A DNA stretch of 10,930 nucleotides from Actinomycetes bacterium (GTDB lineage: Bacteria > Actinomycetota > Acidimicrobiia > Spongiisociales > UBA4744), in the NCBI GenBank assembly GCA_024641205.1, contig JAHEDM010000048.1, forward strand, positions 1-10,930, read 5' to 3'. Positions 1-6,547 of this stretch are shown here, in pieces. The stretch's first letter is position 1, and every line of letters begins with the position of its first letter. The notes under the pieces are model-generated. The model did not search any database. It saw only the letters and a program-made list of their open reading frames with translations, and had not been told where the DNA came from. Position numbers and translations under genes: made by a program.

Positions 1-13
1 TCACCCGTCTTGC

Positions 14-64
14 TCCGCTCTAACCCGGAGGGGTGGTCCGTGCGGGCACGGACGCCACAGCCGG
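14..64 (+). repeat. Dispersed ~50-bp repeat, copy A, with central inverted repeat
   Basis: This segment aligns without gaps to 2580-2630, with 40 of 51 bases identical by my hand count. Its core is a perfect inverted repeat with 8-base arms, GTCCGTGC (36-43) and GCACGGAC (46-53), separated by GG. As RNA it would fold with a slightly larger loop. Both copies are in the same orientation and bracket the leftward CPBP operon. This copy lies beyond the operon's 3' end; the other lies upstream of its first gene. There is no T-run after the hairpin on either strand, so a standard intrinsic terminator is not supported. It could be an operator, a small dispersed element, or a remnant of a duplication. 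Confidence 0.6.
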
Positions 65-161
65 ATCCGATTCGGCACCCGTGGCCTGTACTGCATTCAG
101 CAAGACGCCACTGCCGAAGGGCTCCGAGCGGGAGGAGATCACCGGGGATGATCATCGAGGC

Positions 162-1046
162 TCAGCTCCTTCCGGCCATCACTTCTCTGGGCTGGTGTTC
201 GATAATCGCCGTTGGGGCTGGTTCACTGACGCGGGGTTTGGAGGCGAGGTCCCGCCGGCCGTAGCGCAGCAACAGCGCAATGCCGGCGATGGTGATGAGA
301 AAACCCATCGAGGTGGGAAGGATGGCGGTGTTTGACGGCGTGTTGATGACGATGTCGAGGCAGCCGTGGAACAGTGCCACCGCCAGCAGGTTTCCGCCGC
401 TGGCGTTGTAGATCCAGGTCATGATCAGCGCTCCGGTGAGGAAGCTGAAGAACAACCCGGCGAATCCTGCCAGGTCCATGGCCAGATAGCCGTCGACGAA
501 CCCGAATAGGGGGAGATGCCACAGCGTCCAGGTCACGGTCACGACGAGTGTCGCCGAGAGGGCGCTCATCTTGGCCTGGAGGCGAGGGAGCAGGACCCCG
601 CGCCAGCCGACCTCTTCGCCGAACCCGTAGAAGATCACGTTGGCGATCCAATAGACGGCCAACCCCAGCGAGGCGTATTCGTTGGTCCCACCGAATCGGG
701 ACAGGTCGGGCCAGGCTCCGTCGGAGACCCGGGCGACCAGGACTCCACCTCCGAACAGGACGACCGGGCCGAAGATCCCGACGAGGATCCATTTCCAGTC
801 GCGGTAGGCGGTGCATTGGCGGCCGAGTTTCCGGAGTCCGGCAGCGCCTGCATATCGCCACGTGACGAACATGCCTGCCGTCATCGGGCCGATCCCACCG
901 AGCAGGTGGAGGTACTTCCAGGCGGGTCCGTCAATCCATCCTTGGGCGGCGGCCAGTTGTGGGAGCCAGATCAGCCACGACACCGCATAGGCGAGCGCCG
1001 TGAACACGAATAGGGGGATCATCCATCGGTTGAGAGACCGAGTCAT
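162..1046 (-). CDS. CPBP family intramembrane metalloprotease (paralog 1)
   Basis: A 294-residue multi-pass membrane protein of the CPBP family (PF02517, CAAX prenyl protease 2 / bacteriocin-processing type). These are predicted metal-dependent proteases active inside the membrane, and in some bacteria they are linked to bacteriocin self-immunity. All three family motifs are visible: EEVGWR (E144, E145, R149), a tryptophan four residues before H177 in the LWHLP segment, and H227-xxx-D231. The catalytic residues therefore appear intact. An earlier in-frame ATG at 1112 exists, but 1046 is preferred because AAAGGA sits 7 bases upstream and its ATGA overlaps the stop of the upstream CPBP gene by 4 bases, implying translational coupling. 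It is the last gene of a three-gene leftward operon. The hydrophilic C-terminal tail (about residues 262-294) probably lies outside the membrane. The substrate cannot be told from sequence. Confidence 0.9.
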   Translation of the reverse strand: MTRSLNRWMIPLFVFTALAYAVSWLIWLPQLAAAQGWIDGPAWKYLHLLGGIGPMTAGMFVTWRYAGAAGLRKLGRQCTAYRDWKWILVGIFGPVVLFGGGVLVARVSDGAWPDLSRFGGTNEYASLGLAVYWIANVIFYGFGEEVGWRGVLLPRLQAKMSALSATLVVTVTWTLWHLPLFGFVDGYLAMDLAGFAGLFFSFLTGALIMTWIYNASGGNLLAVALFHGCLDIVINTPSNTAILPTSMGFLITIAGIALLLRYGRRDLASKPRVSEPAPTAIIEHQPREVMAGRS

Positions 1047-1918
1047 GGTGCGTTCCTTTCGTCGATGGCTTGTGGGAAGGTCTCGGTGTGGTGCACGCTC
1101 ATTCGTCGCCACCAGATCGTGGTGACCGATATGGCCAGGATTGTGCCGAACACTCCGATGTACGTGTCCCAGGTCTGGGACACCTCAGGGATGGCCACGT
1201 GGACCACACTGTGGGTGAAATGCCAGACGGCACAGAGCAGGATGCTCCCGCCGGTGCTGTTGTAGAGCCACGCCAAGAACAACCCGCCGATGATGATCAC
1301 CATCGCTTGGGCGATCTGTTCGGCAAGGGTGGTGTCCACCATGCCCGACCGGTACAGGTAGAAGGGCAGGTGCCAGGCCACCCAGACAACCCCGAGCACA
1401 ACAGCCGCGGGGAACGGTTGGAACCGCGTTTGGAGCCGGGGTAGGGCGAACCCGCGCCAGCCGACTTCCTCGCCGATTCCGTACGCAACGGCCGGCACGA
1501 TCATTGCAAGAAACCAACCGCCGCCGATCAAACGAGGTGAGTCGAACAGACCGCTAAGGGTTGGCCACTGCCCTTCGGCGAACCGGACCGCCAGGGCTGC
1601 GGGCATCAAGAAGAGGGCCGGGCTGAGGGCAGCCACATAGAGCCAGGGCGAAACCTTCCAGCGTGCCAATCCGTCTCTCAAACGGCCGACGGCACCTGGG
1701 GTGCGGCGACTGATCACCAGGGCCGCTACCAGCGGGCCGAGCGCCCCCAGGGCATGCCAGCCTTCACCGAGGTCGGTGGAGATCCAACCCTGGTTGGACG
1801 CGGCGATCGGTGCTACTAGCACCCAAGTGATGCCAAACGCCAACAAGAAGTAGAGCGCTAGCCCTGTCGAGTTGCGGGTCGGCACTTTCGCCGACGGGTT
1901 TCGGATCCGAGTGGTCAC
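1043..1918 (-). CDS. CPBP family intramembrane metalloprotease (paralog 2)
   Basis: A 291-residue multi-pass membrane protein of the CPBP family, clearly paralogous to its downstream neighbour. Shared stretches include GEEVGWRG followed by LPRLQ, the WHLP segment, and a tyrosine-asparagine pair just before the third motif. Motif 1 is E150, E151 and R155; motif 2 is W179 with H183. At the third motif it has H233-xxx-S237, where the paralog has H-xxx-D, so metal binding may differ. The GTG start at 1918 overlaps the TGA of the upstream gene as GTGA (4 bases). No strong Shine-Dalgarno is seen, only a G-rich stretch, so translation probably depends on coupling. The downstream CPBP gene overlaps its stop by 4 bases. 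The pair most likely arose by tandem duplication. Activity and substrate are unknown. Confidence 0.9.
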   Translation of the reverse strand: MTTRIRNPSAKVPTRNSTGLALYFLLAFGITWVLVAPIAASNQGWISTDLGEGWHALGALGPLVAALVISRRTPGAVGRLRDGLARWKVSPWLYVAALSPALFLMPAALAVRFAEGQWPTLSGLFDSPRLIGGGWFLAMIVPAVAYGIGEEVGWRGFALPRLQTRFQPFPAAVVLGVVWVAWHLPFYLYRSGMVDTTLAEQIAQAMVIIIGGLFLAWLYNSTGGSILLCAVWHFTHSVVHVAIPEVSQTWDTYIGVFGTILAISVTTIWWRRMSVHHTETFPQAIDERNAP

Positions 1919-2475
1919 CGGGCTACCCCGACCCCGTCAGGGAATCGGACCTCTTCTGTCTGCTGGGAGGCGTCTCGCCCGATCAAGGCGGCGAGAGTAA
2001 GACCGGCGGCGCTCTCCTCAATGAGATGCCAACCAATGTCGGCCACCATCACCTCTCCGACGAGGATGTCGGTGGTGCCGAAGTAGTAGAAACTGGCAGG
2101 CACGATGAAGATCAGTGCCGCCATGATCCCGAGTCCCAATCCTCGGGTCCAGCGGCTGCGTCCAAAGCTGACGTGGGGATAGGCGATGGTCATCAGACCG
2201 GCCAGCGTCAGAAACGACAACAGAATGAACAGCATCGAGGGGTTGTCGCGAGCGATCGCTCCCCACGATCCGGTGTCCCGGTCGTAGAAACCTCGCATCA
2301 GTACCGCGTACCAGAGCGAGTTGAGCGTCAACATCACCGCGGCCACTACCACCGCCACTCCGATCCGTCTTGCAAACGTGATCTTTCGTCTACCTCCTGA
2401 CGCCGGTGGGAGCTCGCGGGTGGCGCCGCGGTGGGCAACCCGTCGAGCCTGGTCTGGGTATTGAGGATGATTCAT
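1915..2475 (-). CDS. Hypothetical four-helix integral membrane protein
   Basis: A 186-residue protein I cannot assign to a named family with confidence. After a basic hydrophilic N-terminus (residues 1-36, many Arg) there are about four hydrophobic helices near 37-60, 79-100, 112-134 and 140-165, then a polar tail. The first helix ends with an Asn-x-x-Trp-Tyr pattern, and an Ile-Glu-Glu near residues 152-154 sits at the last helix. The pattern loosely recalls small DUF1761-like membrane proteins, but this is only a resemblance. The ATG start has AAGGAG 8 bases upstream, the best ribosome site of this operon, which marks it as the first gene. It overlaps the following CPBP gene by 4 bases, so it likely works with, or is processed by, the CPBP proteins. 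Confidence 0.8.
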   Translation of the reverse strand: MNHPQYPDQARRVAHRGATRELPPASGGRRKITFARRIGVAVVVAAVMLTLNSLWYAVLMRGFYDRDTGSWGAIARDNPSMLFILLSFLTLAGLMTIAYPHVSFGRSRWTRGLGLGIMAALIFIVPASFYYFGTTDILVGEVMVADIGWHLIEESAAGLTLAALIGRDASQQTEEVRFPDGVGVAR

Positions 2476-2653
2476 CTCTTTAGCTCCTTGTCCTTCTTGC
2501 GGTCAACGTATACGAAACGAGCTCACCGGTCATGGGGGCCGTCCCTGGTTTGGTGGTGGGTGAAAACGTCCCGTATCGATCCGCCTCAACCCGGACGAGT
2601 GGTCCGTGCAGGCACGGATGTCATCACCGGTTCGGATCCGCGAGGATGGGGGG
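2476..2653. promoter_or_regulatory. Divergent intergenic region between CPBP operon and two-component system
   Basis: This 178-bp gap must hold the start signals of the leftward CPBP operon and the rightward kinase/regulator pair. Visible elements are the AAGGAG ribosome site of the leftward gene (2484-2489), a CGTATACG palindrome at 2507-2514 that could serve as a -10-like element on the minus strand (ATGACC lies 15 bases upstream of TATACG), and repeat copy B with its inverted repeat at 2602-2619. No strong consensus -35/-10 pair is present on either strand, so promoter positions are not resolved. Confidence 0.45.
2580..2630 (+). repeat. Dispersed ~50-bp repeat, copy B, with central inverted repeat
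   Basis: This is the second copy of the repeat at 14-64, in the same orientation. The arms are GTCCGTGC (2602-2609) and GCACGGAT (2612-2619) around AG. The outer C of copy A is a T here, which would still pair with G in RNA. The copy lies 24 bases upstream of the preferred GTG start of the sensor kinase, so it would fall in the promoter or 5' leader. If one of the earlier possible starts (2606 or 2618) were used, part of the element would be coding, which I consider less likely. Confidence 0.6.
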
Positions 2654-4741
2654 GTGGAACCGACAGGTCGTATCCGATTCGGGCTGGCCATCGCAGTTGT
2701 GGTTGGCGTCGCCGCCGTTTCGGGCGCCTTCTGGTTGGGGAGAGATCAGCAGAGCCTGCCGGTCACCGATCTGCTTCGAATGGAGCTTGGGATCGACGCC
2801 GGGCTCTCTCCGGTGCATGCAGCTATGGCCTGGACCTTCGAAATTGTCAGTGACCAGCGGGCACTGACCGATGCCGAATTCGAAGAACGGCTCGGTGAGA
2901 GCCTCCAGCAAAGCACTACATCCGAATCGTTCCGAGGTGAGATCGATCGGATGCAAGAGGTGACCGGACCAGTCAACTTCATCCGATTTACCAACGAGGG
3001 CGGCGATCGGACGGCCGCCCTGGGGATCGGAACGAATGGGGATCTACTGGCCAACACTATCGAAGTCGATGCGTTGGGCCGGGTTGCGCAGTGGCAGCTA
3101 ACCGAGCATTACCCGGGGCCAAGGCTACCGCCCTGGCAAACCGGACTGGTCCTGGTGGTTGGTTGGTTGTTTGTCGGAGCAGCCTGGCTTGCCGGCCGCT
3201 CCCGACGGGCCACGACCGCGAGCTGGCTGATCGTCGGGGCGGTGGCCGCTTTCACCCAGGTGTTGGTCCTGAGCGACACAGCGACGTTCTACCTCATCGG
3301 CCGACTGGCCCCGATGCTTCTCGTGCCGATTGCCGTGTGGATTCTGCTCGACACCATCCCGGCGGAAGTTAAGCGGTCGCTTCTGCCGGCCGCTGCTATC
3401 GCGGTCCCGATAACGACTGCCGTTGCCCTGCTACTCGTGGACCCGTCCCGGATCGGTCACCCAAGGTTTTCGTCCCTCATCGCGGACAATCCCGAAATCT
3501 TCCGCACTGCTTCGGCGGGTGTGGCGCTGCTAACGGCCGTCACCATGGGCACGGTAGCTGCGCGTGTACTCCGCAGGCGCTCCGTGTGGCGTCCCCTCGG
3601 CGATCCGGCACCCTGGGTGGTGTTGGGGACCGCCACCCTGTGGGCAGCGGTCGGAGCGATTGGAGCAATCGATCTGGCCGTCGGTGACGCCGCCCTCAGT
3701 GGTGGGGCACTTCCGGCCGGGTGGTTGGTAGCCACTGCGTTGGTACCGATCGGATCTGGATTAAACACTGTGTATGGGCGGTGGGACCGCGCCGACCTGG
3801 CCGACCTGGTGGTCGATCTCAAGGAAGGCGGCGGGGATCTCCAGCCGGCGGTGGCCCGGGCCCTTGGTGATGAGTCGCTCCGCTTGTTGCGCTGGTCGGA
3901 CGACGTGGACGGACTCGTCGACGAGGCGGGCCGCCTGATGGGCGGTGAGATGGGCGAGGGACGAAGCCGCACCCATATCCGATCCGGAGGCCGGGGGGTA
4001 GGCGCCTTGGATCATCAAGCGTCGCTGCTGCGTCGGCCGGAGCGCCTCCAGGCGGTTGCCGCGGCAGTGGGGATGGCCCTCCAGGTCGAGCACCTCAATG
4101 CCAGGGTGACGGCCCAGCTCGAAGAAGTGCGCGCCTCACGGGCCAGGATCGTCTCCGCCGGTGACGTGGCCCGAAGACGAGTAGAACGTGATCTACATGA
4201 CGGGGCACAGCAGAGGTTGGTGGCCCTAGGGCTGCTCCTACAGCGCGGGCGCCGCCTGGCCGATGGTCGGGTCTGTGACGAGGTGAGCGTCCTGCTCGAT
4301 CAGGCCTCTACCGAGGTTCGCGAAGCGTTGAGGGAACTCCGGGATGTCTCTCGAGGAATGCATCCGGCCTTGCTCGCCGAGCGGGGCCTCGAAGCCGCGG
4401 TGGAAGGCCTGGCCGAACGGCTGCCGATTGCGATCGATGCCGAAGTGACCCCAGATCGACTCCCTACCGAAGTGGAACTGGCCTCCTACTACGTCGTGGC
4501 CGAGGCGCTGACGAATGTCGCCAAGCACTCCGGTGCCGCCGCGGCCTGGGTGACCGTGGAACCACGGGACGGCCATGTGCGGATCACGGTAAACGACAAT
4601 GGCCAGGGTGGGGCCACGATGAGCGGCGGCTCCGGTCTGGAAGGCCTGGCCGACCGGGTGGCGGCAGCCGGAGGGCGGTTGGAGGTCAACAGCCCGGTCG
4701 GTGGCGGGACGACGGTTGAGGCGGTGATCCCGTGCGAGTGA
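2654..4741 (+). CDS. NarL-family sensor histidine kinase with multi-pass membrane sensor
   Basis: A two-component sensor kinase of 695 residues from the preferred start. Layout: an N-terminal membrane helix (about 8-28), an external domain of about 130 residues (30-160), seven predicted helices (about 163-378), a cytoplasmic linker with a coiled-coil-like stretch (about 475-505), a HisKA_3 dimerisation/phosphoacceptor domain with H515 in ERDLHDGAQQR, and a C-terminal HATPase_c domain. ATPase motifs are the N box with N621, the DNGQGG box with D648, and the GSGLEGLADR box (about 660-669). It should phosphorylate itself on H515 and pass the phosphate to the adjacent regulator. The GTG at 2654 is chosen because GAGG lies 8 bases upstream; GTG 2606 and ATG 2618 are in-frame alternatives lying inside repeat B. 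It overlaps the regulator gene by 10 bases. I recognise no known sensor domain in the external part, so the signal is unknown. Confidence 0.92.
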   Translation: MEPTGRIRFGLAIAVVVGVAAVSGAFWLGRDQQSLPVTDLLRMELGIDAGLSPVHAAMAWTFEIVSDQRALTDAEFEERLGESLQQSTTSESFRGEIDRMQEVTGPVNFIRFTNEGGDRTAALGIGTNGDLLANTIEVDALGRVAQWQLTEHYPGPRLPPWQTGLVLVVGWLFVGAAWLAGRSRRATTASWLIVGAVAAFTQVLVLSDTATFYLIGRLAPMLLVPIAVWILLDTIPAEVKRSLLPAAAIAVPITTAVALLLVDPSRIGHPRFSSLIADNPEIFRTASAGVALLTAVTMGTVAARVLRRRSVWRPLGDPAPWVVLGTATLWAAVGAIGAIDLAVGDAALSGGALPAGWLVATALVPIGSGLNTVYGRWDRADLADLVVDLKEGGGDLQPAVARALGDESLRLLRWSDDVDGLVDEAGRLMGGEMGEGRSRTHIRSGGRGVGALDHQASLLRRPERLQAVAAAVGMALQVEHLNARVTAQLEEVRASRARIVSAGDVARRRVERDLHDGAQQRLVALGLLLQRGRRLADGRVCDEVSVLLDQASTEVREALRELRDVSRGMHPALLAERGLEAAVEGLAERLPIAIDAEVTPDRLPTEVELASYYVVAEALTNVAKHSGAAAAWVTVEPRDGHVRITVNDNGQGGATMSGGSGLEGLADRVAAAGGRLEVNSPVGGGTTVEAVIPCE

Positions 4742-5391
4742 TTCTTGCCGACGACTCTGCGCTCATCCGCGACGGGTTGGCACGGCTCCTAAGGGACGAA
4801 GGGATCGAAGTGCTCGAAAGCTTCTCCGACACCGTCGGGTTAGTCGAGGCGGTGTGTGAACAGGCCCCGGATGTGCTGATCGTCGACATTCGCATGCCGC
4901 CCACCTTCACCACCGAGGGTCTTGAGGCAGCCTTGGAGGTCAGACGCCGGGTTCCGGAAACCGGGGTGCTGGTGCTGTCCCAGCACATCGAAACAACCTA
5001 TGCCATCGATCTGTTGGCCGACAACGCGGGCGGGGTCGGCTACCTGCTCAAAGATCGGGTGACGGTCATCGACGAATTCCTCGACGCTCTGCGCCGGGTG
5101 GCGGGAGGGGGCAGTGCCATCGATCCCGAAGTGGTGAGCCGGTTGCTCCGCCGATCACGGCGATCCCGACCGCTCGACCGGCTCACCGAGCGGGAGCGAG
5201 AGGTCCTGGCGTTGATGGCCGAAGGGCACTCCAACGCGGCTATCGCAGATCGGCTAGTCGTCAACCAAAGAACGGTTGAGACCCACGTCAGCAACATTCT
5301 CACCAAACTCGACCTCCTCCCTGAGCCGTCGATCGACCGGCGAGTCCGCGCCGTCATGCTCTGGCTGGAAGGAGACGACGATACTCCCTGA
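4732..5391 (+). CDS. NarL/FixJ-family response regulator (LuxR-type DNA-binding)
   Basis: A 219-residue regulator with an N-terminal receiver domain and a C-terminal LuxR-type helix-turn-helix. Receiver residues are all present: acidic pair D7/D8, phosphoacceptor D52 in VDIRMPP, S83, and K107 in YLLKD. The output domain covers about 149-195 and starts with LTEREREVLALMAEG; the recognition region includes NQRTVETHVSNI. The GTG start at 4732 lies inside the end of the kinase gene and overlaps it by 10 bases, so the two are co-translated and should be cognate. A second GTG at 4738 is possible but would remove the first two residues of the beta strand. A likely target is its own region and the divergent CPBP operon, but no site has been shown. 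Confidence 0.95.
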   Translation: MRVILADDSALIRDGLARLLRDEGIEVLESFSDTVGLVEAVCEQAPDVLIVDIRMPPTFTTEGLEAALEVRRRVPETGVLVLSQHIETTYAIDLLADNAGGVGYLLKDRVTVIDEFLDALRRVAGGGSAIDPEVVSRLLRRSRRSRPLDRLTEREREVLALMAEGHSNAAIADRLVVNQRTVETHVSNILTKLDLLPEPSIDRRVRAVMLWLEGDDDTP

Positions 5392-5475
5392 GCGGCCCCT
5401 GGCGAGCGAGATGACGATGATCTGTCAAGGTCTTTCACCGGGCATAGTGAGACGGACACGGCAAAGGAATAGTCG

Positions 5476-6493
5476 ATGGAGATGGTGGATATCGAGGAGC
5501 GGTTGGCCTGCTACCTCCGAGCGCGCCTGGCCGAGGTTGAGATGGCCGGTTTCGTCAAGCTCACCGGCGGGTGGGAGGCCGATATCTACGCGTTCGGTGT
5601 GAGCCCCGCACTTCCCGGCGGGTTGAGTCAGCTCATCCTGCGCGTGTTCTCCGGTGATGAAGGCAGATTGAAAGAGAGCGTGAGTTCACGGGTCTCGGCC
5701 TACTGTTCGATGCCGGATATCCGGCACCGCGAGTGGTATTGGCGGATTCGGATGGCGTGGCGCTGGGTCGACCGTTCATCATCATGGAACGGGTCGCAGG
5801 CTTGTTGCTGGGCGACACGATGGTGATTGATGAGGATCTCAAAGAAGCGCCAACCGTCGAATTCGTGCAGCTGCTGGTGGATCTGCACGCACTCGACCGG
5901 AGGCCATTCGCCGCGCCATTGACGGGCGAGGCCAATCCCGAGCCGCTGGCACGTGCCAAACGCATGCTCGAGCTGTGGAGATCAGAGATCGGAGAACTCA
6001 GAGGATTCGTCGCTCCCGCAGACTGGTTTTTGGCGAATCTCGGACACCTGACCCCCGATCCGGCGGCCGTGATCCAACGTGACTTCCATCCCTGGAACGT
6101 GCTGGTCGAACCGGGGGGCAGGCTGAAGGTGATCGATTGGACCGGGATCACGGTCCTGGACGGAGGTACGATCTCGCCTCGCTGCTTCCCGCCGGCGCCT
6201 ATCTGGGAGAAAGCAACCGCCAGAGACTCGAACTGCTGTACCGATCATTGTCGAAGATCCCGCCGACTGATCTGGGGTTCTTCGACGTGCTGGTGGCGAC
6301 GATGCGCCTTCACCAAATGGTCGTGTCGCTCACCAGGAGCCCAGAAGAGGTCGGTATGAAGGCCGGAGCCGCCGAGGCGATGCGCGCCGATGCCGGCCCA
6401 TACCGCTGGTGCTCGGACTTGCTCGCCGATCGCTCCGGCCTGGTCATCCCAGAAGTCGAGGCTGTACTTTCCGGGGATGATTTGCGGCTTTGA
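5476..6493 (+). pseudogene. Aminoglycoside phosphotransferase-like kinase, two frameshifts
   Basis: An APH/choline-kinase-family (PF01636) coding region read in three successive frames. The first part (from 5476) has a glycine-rich nucleotide loop, KLTGGWEADIY, and the LILRVFSGDE strand. Near 5668-5680 it moves to the second frame, continuing EREFTGLGLLFDAGYPAPRV, then GRPFIIMERV and the catalytic loop QRDFHPWNVL with the catalytic-loop Asp encoded at 6081, followed by VIDW. Near 6159-6166 it moves again to a frame giving RYDLASLLPAGAYLGE and on to the TGA at 6491-6493. Each jump fits one missing base. Adding two bases gives 1020, exactly 340 codons, the usual length for this family. The ATG has AAAGGA 7 bases upstream. 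It is either a recently broken gene or two sequencing deletions in an intact gene. The family phosphorylates small hydroxyl substrates; the first base-like His of the HxD motif is Gln here. Drug resistance should not be assumed. Confidence 0.85.
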
Positions 6494-6500
6494 TCACATG

Positions 6501-6537
6501 GACACCGTCCTGTTCGCCAACGGATGGGACAGGTGTC
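6501..6537. terminator. Inverted repeat between convergent genes, probable two-way terminator
   Basis: GACACCGTCC (6501-6510) pairs with GGAC (6527-6530) and GGTGTC (6532-6537), giving a 10-bp stem with a single bulged A at 6531 and a 16-base loop. It lies in the 54-bp gap between two converging genes, 7 bases after the phosphotransferase stop and 10 bases from the lipoprotein stop. No T-run follows on either strand, so it is not a textbook intrinsic terminator. Such bare stems are common at 3' ends in high-GC actinobacteria. Confidence 0.6.
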
Positions 6538-6547
6538 GCACCGCGGC

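Noticed and set aside
147..156. Perfect 10-base palindrome GATGATCATC just beyond the end of the leftward CPBP gene.
   Set aside because: It is too short for a stable RNA hairpin and no T-run follows, so neither terminator nor operator is supported.
516..1013. Long open frames on the plus strand across the CPBP gene (516-1013, 548-865).
   Set aside because: They are antisense shadows of a gene with clear family motifs; their products are Arg/Gly/Pro-rich with no recognisable domain or ribosome site.
5392..5475. Possible promoter in the 84-bp gap before the phosphotransferase gene (TGTCAA at 5423-5428, CATAGT at 5443-5448).
   Set aside because: The spacing is 14 bases and both boxes are poor matches; the gap is short enough for read-through from the regulator gene.
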